Made by a program: the position numbers and the translations under genes. From Caballeronia insecticola (lineage in GTDB: Bacteria; Pseudomonadota; Gammaproteobacteria; Burkholderiales; Burkholderiaceae): a stretch of DNA of 64,000 bases. Of this stretch, positions 42,051 through 51,833 are shown piece after piece. The stretch's first letter is position 1. Each line of letters opens with the position of its first letter. The notes under the pieces are model-generated. The model was not told the origin of the DNA. It did no database searches and was given only the letters and a program-made list of their open reading frames with translations. Location of the stretch: NCBI RefSeq assembly GCF_000402035.1, contig NC_021287.1:2914001-2978000 (forward strand), read 5' to 3'.

Positions 42051-42938
42051 ATGAACCCGTCGGCCGTGGTCACGCTCGATGAGAGCCCGATTGAGAGTCC
42101 GATGCGCCGCGCTTCGCTGCGCGGAGTTTCGTCGCCGGCGCCGGAATGCGCCGGCGCATCGTCCGCCCTTCCTTCCGCTTCACCCTGGTCCGCGCTGATC
42201 GACGCCAAACTCAAAGGCGATCGCCAGATTCAGCGTCTCGCCGCGCGCGTGCAGGAACTGGCGGCGCTGCTCGCCGCGACCGAAGAGCGCGCGCGCCGGG
42301 CACTTGCGCAGGATCTCCACGACGAAACCGGCGCGGCGCTCACCGTCGCCAATCTGGCGCTCGCGCGAGCCGCCCACTGGCTACCCGAGGACGCACCCGC
42401 CGCGCTCGGCGACGCGCTGCATCAGGCACGCGCCGCGCTCGCCGATGTCAGCGACACGAGCCACCGGATCGTCGAAGCGTTGCAGACGCCGGCGTTCGAC
42501 GCGGGTATCGCCGCGACGCTCGACGCGTGGATCGACAGTTTCCGCGCGCGCACGGCGATATCCGTCGATTTCTCCTGCCCGCGCGATGCGCGGCTGCAAC
42601 GCCTGTCGCACGACATGTCGCTTGCGCTTCTGCGCGTGATGCAGGAAGCGCTCGGCAACGTCGCGCGTCATGCGGACGCGGCGCGCGCGCGCGTAAGCAT
42701 CGAGATCGACGGCGACGGCGTGACGCTCATCGTCGAGGACGATGGTGTCGGCATCAGCGCGGCGGCGCGTCGCAAGAGCGGGCGCTTTGGCCTTGCGGGC
42801 ATGCGCGCGCGCTGCGAGGCGCTCGGCGGCAGCCTGCGCGTGGTCGCGGCGAAACCCGCCGGAACCTGCGTGCGCGCGCGCCTGCCGTGGGCGGCAGCGC
42901 GGCCCGGCCTGTTCGCGCTCAGCGTGATCCACGCGTGA
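42051..42938 (+). CDS. Soluble NarX/UhpB-type sensor histidine kinase (HisKA_3)
   Basis: The 295-residue kinase has no membrane helix. A coiled coil (~50-80) leads into the HisKA_3 dimerisation motif RARRALAQDLHDETGAALTVAN with phospho-acceptor His90. The ATPase has N-box EALGNVARHADAARARV and G-box VEDDGVGI, GRFGLAGMRARCEALGG. The Pro/Ala-rich N-terminal ~45 residues carry no known sensor domain, so the input must be cytoplasmic or through a partner. It is followed 11 bp later by its response regulator. Confidence 0.92.
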   Translation: MNPSAVVTLDESPIESPMRRASLRGVSSPAPECAGASSALPSASPWSALIDAKLKGDRQIQRLAARVQELAALLAATEERARRALAQDLHDETGAALTVANLALARAAHWLPEDAPAALGDALHQARAALADVSDTSHRIVEALQTPAFDAGIAATLDAWIDSFRARTAISVDFSCPRDARLQRLSHDMSLALLRVMQEALGNVARHADAARARVSIEIDGDGVTLIVEDDGVGISAAARRKSGRFGLAGMRARCEALGGSLRVVAAKPAGTCVRARLPWAAARPGLFALSVIHA

Positions 42939-42949
42939 GGCCATCGGCG

Positions 42950-43603
42950 ATGCTCAAAGTGCTCCTCGCCGACGACCACGCCATCGTGCGCCGTGGCGTC
43001 GCGCAATTGCTGCTGGAGCGCGGCGTTGCGACCGAAGTGTCGGAGGCGGAAACCGGCATGCAGGCGCTCGCGCTCGCCGCGTGCCGCCCGTTCGACGTCG
43101 CGATGCTCGATATCTCGCTGCCGGATGTCAACGGAATCGATCTGCTCAAGCGCATCAAGCGCGAGACGCCGCGTCTGCCGGTGCTGATGTTTTCGATGTA
43201 TCGGGAGGATCAATACGCGGTGCGGGCGCTGAAGGCGGGCGCGTCGGGCTATTTGTCGAAGACGGCGGACCCGGCGCTCATGATCGGCGCGATTCAGCAG
43301 GTCGCGGCGGGCCGCAAATACGTGAGCGCGGAAATGGCGCAGGCGCTGGCGACTTACGTTTCGCTCGATACCGAACGCATGCCGCACGAGAAACTGTCGG
43401 ACCGCGAATATCAGACGCTTTGCATGCTTGCCTCAGGGAAGCGGCTGACGGATATCGCGCACGCGCTATCGCTTTCGGTCAAAACCGTGAGTGTTTATCG
43501 CGCGCGGTTGTTGGAGAAGATGAAGCTGGCGAACAACGCCGAGCTCACGTTCTACGTGATGAGCAACCGTCTCGTCGATATGAATCCGGCGATTGCCGGT
43601 TGA
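42950..43603 (+). CDS. NarL/FixJ family response regulator
   Basis: The 217-residue regulator has a receiver domain with the acidic pair D8-D9, phospho-acceptor Asp54 (MLDISLPD) and the Lys in GYLSK. A LuxR-type HTH follows (LSDREYQTLCMLASGKRLTDIAHALSLSVKTVSVYRARLLEKM). It is close in layout to BvgA/RcsB-like regulators. The ATG at 42950 fits the receiver N-terminus. The paired kinase lies directly upstream. Confidence 0.94.
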   Translation: MLKVLLADDHAIVRRGVAQLLLERGVATEVSEAETGMQALALAACRPFDVAMLDISLPDVNGIDLLKRIKRETPRLPVLMFSMYREDQYAVRALKAGASGYLSKTADPALMIGAIQQVAAGRKYVSAEMAQALATYVSLDTERMPHEKLSDREYQTLCMLASGKRLTDIAHALSLSVKTVSVYRARLLEKMKLANNAELTFYVMSNRLVDMNPAIAG

Positions 43604-43606
43604 ATA

Positions 43607-43628
43607 TTTTATCTTGTATAAGATAAAA
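43607..43628. promoter_or_regulatory. AT-rich perfect palindrome after the response regulator
   Basis: TTTTATCTT-GTAT-AAGATAAAA (9-bp arms) begins four bases after the stop. It can form a weak A/U stem, so it may be a poor terminator, but it also looks like an operator for the downstream amino-acid permease, which starts 133 bp later. Confidence 0.45.
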
Positions 43629-43761
43629 ACGTAGACAATGTCATAAATCGCCGCATAGTGCGCCGCATGCCCCATTTTCGGGCAATCCTCGAGTCTCCGA
43701 TAAAATGGCGGGTTTTTCCCGCAGAAGGGGCGCCCGCGCGCCAAGAAGGAGACTCATCGTA

Positions 43762-45219
43762 ATGTCGTTGTTTCGCAAGAAAAATGTCGAGCACATGCTG
43801 GCCAGTGCGCGCGGCAGCTCGCTCAAGAAGACGCTCGGCGCTCTCGATCTCACATTCCTCGGCATCGGCGCCATCATCGGTACGGGAATTTTCGTGCTCA
43901 CCGGAACCGGCGCCGTGCAGGCGGGTCCGGCGCTCATGGTCGCGTTCGTCATCGCGGCGATCGCGTGCTGCTTCGCCGCCCTGGCCTACGCCGAGTTCTC
44001 GTCGACCATTCCCGTGGCCGGTTCCATCTACACCTATACGTACGCGACGCTCGGCGAACTGGCCGCGTGGATCATCGGCTGGGATTTGATGCTCGAGTAC
44101 GGGCTCGCGAGCTCCGCCGTGTCGGTCGGCTGGTCGGGCTATCTGCAATCGCTGCTGTCGGGCTTCGGCATTTCGCTGCCGACCGTGCTCTCGGCCGCAC
44201 CCGGCGCGCTGCCCGGCCATGTCACCTGGTTCAACCTGCCCGCCTTCCTCGTGATGATGGCGATCACGGCGCTGCTTTCCGCCGGCGTGAAAGAATCGAC
44301 GCGCGTGAACAACATCATGGTCGCGATCAAGGTGACGGTCGTGGTGCTGGTGATCGCGGTGGGCGTGTTCCACGTCAAGCCGGCGAATTGGCATCCGTTC
44401 ATGCCGAACGGCTGGTCCGGCGTCTTCGGCGCGGCGGCCGTGATGTTCTTCGCGTTCATCGGCTTCGATTCGGTGTCGTCGGCGGCGGAGGAAGTGAAGA
44501 ATCCGAAGCGCGATTTGCCGATCGGCATCATCTCGTCGCTCGCGGTGTGCACGGTGCTGTACGTGGCGGTGGCTGCGGTCGTGACGGGCATCGTGCCGTC
44601 GGCGCAGTTCGCGAACAATCCGCATCCGGTGTCGTTCGCGCTGCAGATGGCCGGGCAAAACTGGGTCGCGGGCTTCATCGATCTCGGCGCGGTGCTCGGC
44701 ATGCTCACCGTGATTCTCGTGATGAGCTACGGCCAGACGCGCATCATCTACGCGATGTCGCGCGACGGCCTGCTGCCCGCGCGGCTCTCGAAAGTGCATC
44801 CGCGCTTTGCGACGCCCTTCTTCACGACCTGGCTCGTCGGCATTTTCTTCGGGCTGATCGGCGCGCTCGTGCCGCTCAATGTGCTGGCCGAGTTGATCAA
44901 CATCGGCACGCTCGCCGCTTTCTCGATGGTGTCCATCGCCGTGCTGATCCTGCGCCGCACGCATCCGGACCTGCCGCGCGCGTTCCGCTGCCCGGGCGTG
45001 CCGGTCGTGCCGATTCTCGCGGTGGCGTCGTGCCTGTTCCTGATGGCCAATCTTCAGGCGATGACGTGGATCGCGTTCGCCATCTGGCTGGTGATCGGCC
45101 TGGCGATCTACTTCGTGTACTCGCGCCGTCACTCGGTGCTCGGGCGGCCGGCGGCCGATCCCGCGCATGCTCAGGCGGCCACGGCCACGCCCGCGAAGCG
45201 CGAGACCGTGACGCACTGA
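43762..45219 (+). CDS. APC family amino acid permease (cationic amino acid transporter type)
   Basis: The 485-residue inner-membrane protein has 12 or more helices. The CAT-type signature is KKTLGALDLTFLGIGAIIGTGIFVLTGTGAVQAGPAL (TM1), followed by FSSTIPVAGSIYTYTYATLGELAAWIIGW, FFAFIGFDSVSSAAEEVKNPKRDLPIGII (consensus APC motif) and YAMSRDGLLPARLSKVHPRFATPF. It probably takes up or exchanges an amino acid; the substrate is not known. The ATG at 43762 has AGGAG upstream. Confidence 0.93.
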   Translation: MSLFRKKNVEHMLASARGSSLKKTLGALDLTFLGIGAIIGTGIFVLTGTGAVQAGPALMVAFVIAAIACCFAALAYAEFSSTIPVAGSIYTYTYATLGELAAWIIGWDLMLEYGLASSAVSVGWSGYLQSLLSGFGISLPTVLSAAPGALPGHVTWFNLPAFLVMMAITALLSAGVKESTRVNNIMVAIKVTVVVLVIAVGVFHVKPANWHPFMPNGWSGVFGAAAVMFFAFIGFDSVSSAAEEVKNPKRDLPIGIISSLAVCTVLYVAVAAVVTGIVPSAQFANNPHPVSFALQMAGQNWVAGFIDLGAVLGMLTVILVMSYGQTRIIYAMSRDGLLPARLSKVHPRFATPFFTTWLVGIFFGLIGALVPLNVLAELINIGTLAAFSMVSIAVLILRRTHPDLPRAFRCPGVPVVPILAVASCLFLMANLQAMTWIAFAIWLVIGLAIYFVYSRRHSVLGRPAADPAHAQAATATPAKRETVTH

Positions 45220-45246
45220 GCGACATCGACGCCTGATCGACTCGCC

Positions 45247-45277
45247 GCAAAGCGCCGCCCTTGAGGCGGCGCTTTGC
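45247..45277. terminator. Strong hairpin after the permease gene, without T tract
   Basis: GCAAAGCGCCGCC-CTTGA-GGCGGCGCTTTGC is a perfect 13-bp stem. No T run follows, so it may stabilise the 3' end or terminate imperfectly. Confidence 0.5.
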
Positions 45278-45466
45278 ATTGGCACGAAGCACGCGCGGCC
45301 ATGGAACCCACGATTCGGACGGGCGTTCGCGCGGATGGCGACACCCGCCGATTTGTGTTTTACTCATCGTCACAATCACAACACCCAACCCAGCTGAACG
45401 CTCACGGCGGCAGTAAGGCAGGTGCAACGGCGTGAAGCTGGTCCGTCCTCACATGGAGACAGTGAA

Positions 45467-45943
45467 ATGGCGCTCAGCATCAGCCTGACGGTCAACGGCA
45501 AACCCGTGACCGCCAGCGTCGAACCGCATCTTCTGCTCGTCCAGTTTCTGCGCGATCAATTGCGACTCACCGGCACGCATATCGGCTGCGACACCGCTCA
45601 GTGCGGCGCGTGCACCGTCCATCTCGACGGCCGCGCGATCAAGTCGTGCAACATCCTCGCCGCGCAGGCGGACGGCATGACGGTGACGACCATCGAAGGC
45701 ATGGCGCATGACGGCCAGCTTCATCCGATGCAGGCGGCGTTCAAGGAATGTCACGGCCTGCAATGCGGTTTCTGCACGCCCGGGATGGTGATGAGCGCGA
45801 GCGCCCTTGCCGCGCAGTCGCCGGAACTCTCCGAGGAAGAGGTCCGCGAACAGCTCGACGGCAATCTCTGCCGCTGTACGGGCTATCACAACATCGTCAA
45901 GGCGGTCCTCGAAGGCGCAAGGAACATGAAGGCCGGCGCCTGA
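45467..45943 (+). CDS. coxS: Molybdenum hydroxylase small subunit, 2Fe-2S (CoxS-like)
   Basis: The 158-residue iron-sulfur subunit of the CO dehydrogenase/xanthine dehydrogenase family has a plant-type [2Fe-2S] cluster ([11 protein letters not shown]...SC) and a second C-terminal cluster (CGFCTPG...CRCTGYHNI). It passes electrons from the molybdenum site to FAD. The ATG at 45467 has GGAG 8 bp upstream; an earlier frame start is rejected. It is the first gene in the S-L-M order. Confidence 0.95.
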   Translation: MALSISLTVNGKPVTASVEPHLLLVQFLRDQLRLTGTHIGCDTAQCGACTVHLDGRAIKSCNILAAQADGMTVTTIEGMAHDGQLHPMQAAFKECHGLQCGFCTPGMVMSASALAAQSPELSEEEVREQLDGNLCRCTGYHNIVKAVLEGARNMKAGA

Positions 45944-46000
45944 GCCGCCCGATCTTCCTCTCTCAAACGATGAATCGCGCCTTTCAACGAGGAGACCGCG

Positions 46001-48385
46001 ATGAATGCCCCTGAGCAACAGAAATTGATCGGTGCCGGCGTCAAACGAAAGGAAGACTATCGCTTCCTGACGGGCGCGGGCCAGTACACGGACGACGTCG
46101 TCCTGCCGCAGCAAAGCTACGGCGTGTTCCTGCGTTCGCCGCACGCGCACGCGAAGATCAAGCGCATCGATATCGAAGCGGCGAAGGCGTCGCCGGGCGT
46201 GATCGGCATCTTCACCGGCCGCGACATGGCGGGCGAGAACGTCGGCGGCCTGCCGTGCGGCTGGCTGATCCACAGCACCGACGGCTCGCCGATGCACGAG
46301 CCGCCGCATCCCGTCATCGCGAACGAAAAGGTGCTGCATGTGGGCGATCAGGTGGCGCTCGTCGTCGCGGAATCGGTGAAAGAGGCGAAGGACGCGCTCG
46401 AACTGATCGAAGTCGATTACGACGTGCTGCCCGCCGTGGTCGATACCGGAAGCGCATCGAATGCGGGTCAGCCGCTCGTGCACGACAGCGTGCCGAACAA
46501 CGTCTGCTACAACTGGGGCCACGGCGACAAAGCCAAGACCGAAGCCGCGTTCGCGCAGGCCGCGCACGTGACGACGCTCGATATCGTGAACCAGCGCCTC
46601 GTGCCGAACGCGATCGAACCGCGCGCCGTCAACGCGAGCTACGCGAGGCACGACGACAGCTACACGGTCTACGTCGCGAATCAGAATCCGCACGTCGAGC
46701 GCCTGCTGATGGCGGCGTTCGTGCTGCAACTGCCGGAATCGAAACTGCGCGTGATCGCGCCGGACGTCGGCGGCGGCTTCGGCTCGAAAATTTTCCTGTA
46801 TCCCGAAGATGTCGCGCTGACGTGGGCATCGAAGAAAGTCGGGCGGCCGATCAAGTGGACCGCCGAGCGTTCCGAAGCATTCCTCTCCGATGCGCACGGC
46901 CGCGATCACGTGACCAAAGCCGAACTCGCGCTCGACAAAGACGGCAAGTTCATCGCCATGCGCGTGCACACGACGGCGAACATGGGCGCGTATCTGTCGA
47001 CGTTCGCATCGTCGATTCCGACCGTGCTCTACGCGACGCTGCTCGCCGGCCAGTACACGACGCCCGCCATCTACGCCGAGGTCAAGGCGGTGTTCACGAA
47101 CACGGTGCCCGTCGATGCGTATCGCGGCGCGGGCCGTCCGGAAGCCACTTACGTGGTCGAGCGTCTGGTCGAAACGGCGGCGCGCGAGCTGAACATCGAT
47201 CCGGTCGAGCTGCGGCGGCGCAACTTCATCCGCGAGTTTCCGTATGCGACGCCCGTCGGCCTGACCTACGACACCGGCGATTACGACGCATGTCTCGACC
47301 GCGCGCTCGAACTCGCGGACGTGAAGGGCTTCGCCGCACGCAAGGACGAGTCGAAGCGGCGCGGCAAGCTGCGCGGCCTCGGCTATTCGTGCTACATCGA
47401 AGCGTGCGGGCTCGCGCCGTCGAACGTCGCGGGTGCGCTGGGCGCGCGCGCGGGCCTGTTCGAAGCGGGCGAAGTGCGCGTGCATCCGACCGGCTCGGTC
47501 ACGGTCTTCACCGGCTCGCACAGTCACGGACAAGGGCACGAAACGACTTTCGCGCAGGTCGTCGCGGACCGGCTTGGCGTGGCGATCGACAACGTCGAGA
47601 TCATCCACGGCGATACCGGACGCATTCCGTTCGGCATGGGCACTTACGGCTCGCGTTCGATCTCTGTCGGCGGCTCGGCGATCATGAAGGCGCTCGACAA
47701 GGTCGAAGCGAAGGCGAAGAAAATCGCCGCGCATCTGCTGGAGGCCGCGGCGGAAGACATCGAGTTCAAGAACGGCGTGTTCCGCGTGGCGGGCACGGAT
47801 CGCACGAAGACTTTCGTCGATGTCTCGCTCGCCGCGTACGTGCCGCACAACTTCCCGCTCGATCAGATGGAGCCGGGCCTCAACGAAAACGCGTTCTACG
47901 ATCCGACCAACTTCACGTATCCGTCCGGCGCGTACGTGTGCGAGGTCGAAGTGGATCAGGACACCGGCGAGACGCGCATCCAGAAGTTCACCGCGGTGGA
48001 CGACTTCGGCAACGTGATCAATCCGATGATCGTCGAAGGACAGGTGCATGGCGGGCTGGGGCAGGGCATCGGCCAGGCGATGCTGGAACGCTGCGTCTAC
48101 GACAACAGCACCTGCCAGTTGCTCTCCGGCTCGTTCATGGACTACGCGATGCCGCACGCGATCGACCTGCCGAACTTCACCGTGGAAACCGCGAAGGGCA
48201 CGCCGTGCACGCACAATCCGCTCGGCGTGAAGGGCTGCGGCGAGGCGGGCGCGATCGGTTCGCCGCCTGCCGTGATCAACGCGATTCTGGATGCGCTTGC
48301 GCCGCTCGGCGTGAAGGATCTGCAGATGCCCGCCACGCCGCATCGCGTATGGACCGCGATGCGCAACGCTGCTCAAAACGCCTGA
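46001..48385 (+). CDS. coxL: Molybdenum hydroxylase large subunit, form II CO-dehydrogenase-like (CoxL-like)
   Basis: The 794-residue catalytic subunit binds molybdopterin cytosine dinucleotide. It has [38 protein letters not shown] and, at residues 373-379, the active-site loop AYRGAGR. True CO-oxidising form I enzymes have AYxCSFR with the Cu-ligand Cys; that Cys is absent here, so this is a form II enzyme whose substrate is unknown. The catalytic Glu748 (GCGEAGAIG) is intact. Confidence 0.95.
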   Translation: MNAPEQQKLIGAGVKRKEDYRFLTGAGQYTDDVVLPQQSYGVFLRSPHAHAKIKRIDIEAAKASPGVIGIFTGRDMAGENVGGLPCGWLIHSTDGSPMHEPPHPVIANEKVLHVGDQVALVVAESVKEAKDALELIEVDYDVLPAVVDTGSASNAGQPLVHDSVPNNVCYNWGHGDKAKTEAAFAQAAHVTTLDIVNQRLVPNAIEPRAVNASYARHDDSYTVYVANQNPHVERLLMAAFVLQLPESKLRVIAPDVGGGFGSKIFLYPEDVALTWASKKVGRPIKWTAERSEAFLSDAHGRDHVTKAELALDKDGKFIAMRVHTTANMGAYLSTFASSIPTVLYATLLAGQYTTPAIYAEVKAVFTNTVPVDAYRGAGRPEATYVVERLVETAARELNIDPVELRRRNFIREFPYATPVGLTYDTGDYDACLDRALELADVKGFAARKDESKRRGKLRGLGYSCYIEACGLAPSNVAGALGARAGLFEAGEVRVHPTGSVTVFTGSHSHGQGHETTFAQVVADRLGVAIDNVEIIHGDTGRIPFGMGTYGSRSISVGGSAIMKALDKVEAKAKKIAAHLLEAAAEDIEFKNGVFRVAGTDRTKTFVDVSLAAYVPHNFPLDQMEPGLNENAFYDPTNFTYPSGAYVCEVEVDQDTGETRIQKFTAVDDFGNVINPMIVEGQVHGGLGQGIGQAMLERCVYDNSTCQLLSGSFMDYAMPHAIDLPNFTVETAKGTPCTHNPLGVKGCGEAGAIGSPPAVINAILDALAPLGVKDLQMPATPHRVWTAMRNAAQNA

Positions 48386-48395
48386 GGAGCCCGAC

Positions 48396-49202
48396 ATGTA
48401 TTCATTCGATTATCAAAGGGCCGACGAAGCGAAAGCGGCAGTCGCGGCGCTGAGCACGAACGGCGACGCCAAGTTTCTTGCCGGCGGCCAAAGCCTCTTG
48501 CCGACGATGCGCCTGCGTCTCGCGCAGCCATCGGCGCTGATTGACGTGACGCGCATCGCGTCGATGAAAACCATCACGCTCGACGGCGGCAAGCTCACCA
48601 TCGGCGGCGCGATGTGCCACGCCGAAGTCGCCGCGAACGCCGATGTAAAGCGCGCGCTGCCGGGTCTCGCCGATCTCGCGGGCCGCATCGGCGACCGGCA
48701 GGTGCGGGAGCGCGGCACGATCGGCGGCTCGCTCGCCAACGACGATCCGGCGGCGTGCTATCCGTCCGCCGTGCTCGCGTTGAACGCGACTGTCGTGACG
48801 GACCGGCGGCGCATCGCGGCGGACGACTTCTTCATCGACATGTATCAGACCGCGCTCGAACCCGACGAGCTGATCACGGCGGTCGAGTTTCCGCTCGCCG
48901 AACGCGCGGCGTACGAGAAGTTTCGCAATCCGGCGTCGCACTTCGCGCTCGTCGGCGTGTTCGTCGCGAAGTTCGGTGACGGCGTGCGCGTCGGCGTGAC
49001 GGGCGCAGCGTCGTCGGTATTTCGTTCGGCCGAGCTGGAGGCGGCATTGTCGAAGGACTTTTCGGTGGCGTCGGCGCGCGGCGTGACGATTCTGCCCGAC
49101 GAACTCAACGACGACATGCACGCCAGCGCCGACTATCGCGCGCATCTGATTCCGGTGCTCGCGGGCCGCGCGGTCGAACGCGCGCTGTCGTTTCCGGCGT
49201 GA
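48396..49202 (+). CDS. coxM: Molybdenum hydroxylase medium subunit, FAD-binding (CoxM-like)
   Basis: The 268-residue flavoprotein subunit has FAD loops AGGQSLLPTMRLRLAQPSALIDV and RERGTIGGSLANDDPAACYPSAVLALNA and a C-terminal CO_deh_flav_C domain (FRNPASHFALVGVFVAKFG). It accepts electrons from the iron-sulfur subunit. The stop TGA overlaps the ATG of the MoxR gene. Confidence 0.95.
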   Translation: MYSFDYQRADEAKAAVAALSTNGDAKFLAGGQSLLPTMRLRLAQPSALIDVTRIASMKTITLDGGKLTIGGAMCHAEVAANADVKRALPGLADLAGRIGDRQVRERGTIGGSLANDDPAACYPSAVLALNATVVTDRRRIAADDFFIDMYQTALEPDELITAVEFPLAERAAYEKFRNPASHFALVGVFVAKFGDGVRVGVTGAASSVFRSAELEAALSKDFSVASARGVTILPDELNDDMHASADYRAHLIPVLAGRAVERALSFPA

Positions 49203-50095
49203 TGCTGGGCGAGCCCGCTTCCATCGACGAGACGCTCGCGCGCCTGCGCGAGCATCGCTACTTCGCGAACCGCGAGCTCGCGACGGCGCTTTTTCTCGCG
49301 CTGAAGATGCAGCGCCCGCTGTTTCTCGAAGGCGAGCCGGGCGTCGGCAAGACGGAACTTGCGAAGGCGGCGGCGGGGCTGTGCGGCACGACGCTGTTGC
49401 GCCTGCAATGCTACGAAGGTCTCGACACGGCGAGCGCGCTCTACGAGTGGGACTATCCGCGGCAGATCATGGCGCTGCGGCTCGCGGAAGCGTCGGGCGA
49501 GACGCCGTCGAACGATTCGCTGTATCGCAGCGAGTTTCTGCTGAAGCGGCCGTTGCTGCAGGCGTTGCTGCCCGATCCCGCGAATCCCGACGCGCGCCGC
49601 GTGCTGCTGATCGACGAAATCGATCGCGCCGACGAGCCGTTCGAAGCGTTTCTGCTCGAACTGCTGTCGGATTTTCAGGTGTCGATTCCGGAGTACGGCA
49701 CGGTGCGCGCGCAGGTGCCGCCGCTCGTCGTGATGACGTCGAACCGCACGCGCGAAGTGCACGATGCGCTGAAGCGCCGCTGTCTCTACCAGTGGATCGG
49801 CTATCCTGCGCGCGACGTCGAACTGGAGATCGTCGCGGCGCGCGCGCCCGAGGCGGGGCAGGCGCTGCAGGCGCGCGCTGTCGCGTTCGTGCACGAACTG
49901 CGAACGATGGATCTGTTCAAGGCGCCGGGCGTCGCGGAGACGATCGACTGGTGCCGCGCGCTCGCGGCGCTGTCGGTGACGGAGCTCGATCCGCAGTCGG
50001 TGCATGACACGCTCGGCGTGCTGCTCAAGTATCAGGACGACCTCGCGCGCATGGACGCCGATACGCTCGCACGCTGTCTCGCGGCGACGCCATGA
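49202..50095 (+). CDS. coxD: CoxD-like MoxR AAA+ ATPase
   Basis: The 297-residue AAA+ chaperone has Walker A GEPGVGKTE (Lys50), Walker B RRVLLIDEIDRADEPFEAFLLELLSDFQV and sensor 1 VVMTSNRTREVHDALKRRC. In the carboxidotroph cox cluster CoxD helps to mature the bimetal site. It is coupled to the upstream gene (TGATG) and to the following VWA gene (ATGA). A GTG one codon earlier is an alternative start. Confidence 0.92.
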   Translation: MLGEPASIDETLARLREHRYFANRELATALFLALKMQRPLFLEGEPGVGKTELAKAAAGLCGTTLLRLQCYEGLDTASALYEWDYPRQIMALRLAEASGETPSNDSLYRSEFLLKRPLLQALLPDPANPDARRVLLIDEIDRADEPFEAFLLELLSDFQVSIPEYGTVRAQVPPLVVMTSNRTREVHDALKRRCLYQWIGYPARDVELEIVAARAPEAGQALQARAVAFVHELRTMDLFKAPGVAETIDWCRALAALSVTELDPQSVHDTLGVLLKYQDDLARMDADTLARCLAATP

Positions 50096-51282
50096 AACTG
50101 GAACCGCTCGCGCGCAACGTCGTGCATTTCGTGAGGCTGTTGCGCGGCGCGGGGCTCGGCATGTCGCCGGCACATGCTGTCGATGCGCTCGATGCGCTGC
50201 GCTTCGTCGATCTGAGCCGCCGCGACGATGTGCGCGCGACGCTCGCCTGCCTGCTCGTCCACGCGAGCGACGAGCGCGATATCTTCGACGCCGCATTCGA
50301 TCTTTTCTGGCGCGATCCCGACTGGGAAGGCAAGCTGCGCGCGCTGTTGCTGCCGAAAGTGACGAACGGCATGCCGCCGCCGAAACGCAACAACCGTCTC
50401 GCCGATGCACTCGCCGCGCGCACCGCCGCACCGAAAGCGCCGCCGCCGGAAGCGAAGCCCGAGGCGACCCATGCGCGCATCACGTTCAGCTCGCAGGAGC
50501 GCCTGAGTCATCGCGATTTCGACACGCTCAACGCCGACGAATGGCGCACGCTGCGGCATCAGATTCGCGCGCATCGGCTGCCGCTCGCGACCGAGCCGAC
50601 GCGCCGTCTGAAGGCGGCATCGCGCGGCACGCACGCGGACCTGAGGGCGAGCGCGCGCCACGCGGTGCGTTCGGGCGGCGACTGGACCGTGTGGAAATAT
50701 CGCGCGGCGGTGGAGCGCAGGCCGCCGCTCGTGCTGCTGCTCGACATTTCCGGCTCGATGAGCGCCTACTCGCGCGCCGTGCTGTATTTCTGCCACGCGC
50801 TGTTGCAGTCGCGCGAACGTCTGCAAGTGTTTCTGTTCGGCACGCGGCTCACGAATGCGACGCGCGCGTTGCGCGAACGCGATCCCGATGTCGCGATTGC
50901 ATCGCTCGGGCAGAGCGTGGCGGACTGGTCGGGCGGCACGCGCATCGGTGCGGCGCTCGCGGAGTTCAACCGGCGCTGGGCGCGCCGCGTGCTGAGCGGC
51001 CGGGCGACCGTGCTGCTCGTCACCGACGGCCTCGATCACGAAGCCATCGACGTGCTCGACGCCGAGATGCAAAGGCTCAGACGCTTTGCGCATCGGCTGG
51101 TGTGGCTCAATCCGCTGTTGCGTTTCCCCGATTTCACGCCGCGCGCGCGAGGCGTGCGCGCGATCCTGCCGCACGTCGATGCGATGCTCGCGGCCCATAA
51201 CCTCGACAGCCTCGGGGCGGTCGGCCGGGAGCTTGCCGCCTTGTCGCAACACACGCCCTTTGGAGGCCCGCGATGGAACTGA
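50092..51282 (+). CDS. coxE: CoxE-like VWA domain protein
   Basis: The 396-residue protein has an N-terminal helical region (NVVHFVRLLRGAGLGMSPAHAVDALDALRFVDLSRRDDVRATLACLLV), a charged Ala/Pro linker (~100-130) and a C-terminal VWA domain with MIDAS Asp218-x-Ser-x-Ser (LDISGSMSAYSR) and GTRIG, LVTDGLD. MoxR/VWA pairs act together as maturation chaperones. It overlaps coxG by 10 nt. Confidence 0.92.
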   Translation: MKLEPLARNVVHFVRLLRGAGLGMSPAHAVDALDALRFVDLSRRDDVRATLACLLVHASDERDIFDAAFDLFWRDPDWEGKLRALLLPKVTNGMPPPKRNNRLADALAARTAAPKAPPPEAKPEATHARITFSSQERLSHRDFDTLNADEWRTLRHQIRAHRLPLATEPTRRLKAASRGTHADLRASARHAVRSGGDWTVWKYRAAVERRPPLVLLLDISGSMSAYSRAVLYFCHALLQSRERLQVFLFGTRLTNATRALRERDPDVAIASLGQSVADWSGGTRIGAALAEFNRRWARRVLSGRATVLLVTDGLDHEAIDVLDAEMQRLRRFAHRLVWLNPLLRFPDFTPRARGVRAILPHVDAMLAAHNLDSLGAVGRELAALSQHTPFGGPRWN

Positions 51283-51833
51283 CCGAAACCCACGTCTTGC
51301 CCGTGCCGCAGTCGCGCGCATGGGAAGCGCTCAACGACACGGCGATCCTGAAGGCCTGCATTCCGGGCTGCGACAGCATCGACGCGGACGGCGAGAACGC
51401 CTACAACGTCACGATGACGGCCGCGGTCGGCCCGGTGAAAGCGCGCTTCAAGGGACGCATGGAACTCACCGAAATCGACGCGCCGCATACCTATACGATC
51501 GTGTTCGAAGGGCAGGGCGGCGCGGCCGGTTTCAGCAAGGGCAGCGCGACGGTGAACCTCGAACCCGGCGACGAGCCGGACACGACGAAGCTCGCCTACA
51601 GCGCGAACGCGCAGGTCGGCGGCAAACTTGCACAAATCGGCTCCCGGCTGGTCGACGGCGCGGCGCGTAAAATTGCGGCAGAGTTTTTCAAGCGATTTGG
51701 CGCTCAATTGCAGGGCGGACAGCAATCGCAGGACGACGCCGCCGCCGCTGAAACCGGCGAAGACGTGCAGGAAGCGCAGGAAGCGCAGGAAAAGGGAAAG
51801 AAATCATGGACAGCGTGGATCTCGAAGTCCTGA
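51273..51833 (+). CDS. coxG: CoxG-like SRPBCC protein without obvious membrane anchor
   Basis: The 186-residue protein is a CoxG/SRPBCC lipid-binding-type fold (ELTETHVLPVPQSRAWEALNDTAILKACIPGCDSI, GRMELTEIDAPHTYTIVFEGQGGAAGFSKGSATV). CoxG recruits CO dehydrogenase to the membrane quinone pool through a hydrophobic C-terminal helix. Here the C-terminal ~40 residues are polar and charged (QEAQEAQEKGKKSW), so that anchor is missing. It starts within coxE with a strong GGAGG. Confidence 0.9.
   Translation: MELTETHVLPVPQSRAWEALNDTAILKACIPGCDSIDADGENAYNVTMTAAVGPVKARFKGRMELTEIDAPHTYTIVFEGQGGAAGFSKGSATVNLEPGDEPDTTKLAYSANAQVGGKLAQIGSRLVDGAARKIAAEFFKRFGAQLQGGQQSQDDAAAAETGEDVQEAQEAQEKGKKSWTAWISKS

Noticed and set aside
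45467..48385. True aerobic CO dehydrogenase
   Set aside because: The active-site loop is AYRGAGR, lacking the Cu-binding Cys of form I enzymes, and the gene order is S-L-M.
45449..48397. 982-codon open frame antisense to the coxS-coxL genes
   Set aside because: Composition is typical of an antisense shadow (Arg, His, Asp, Val rich) and the sense genes are certain.
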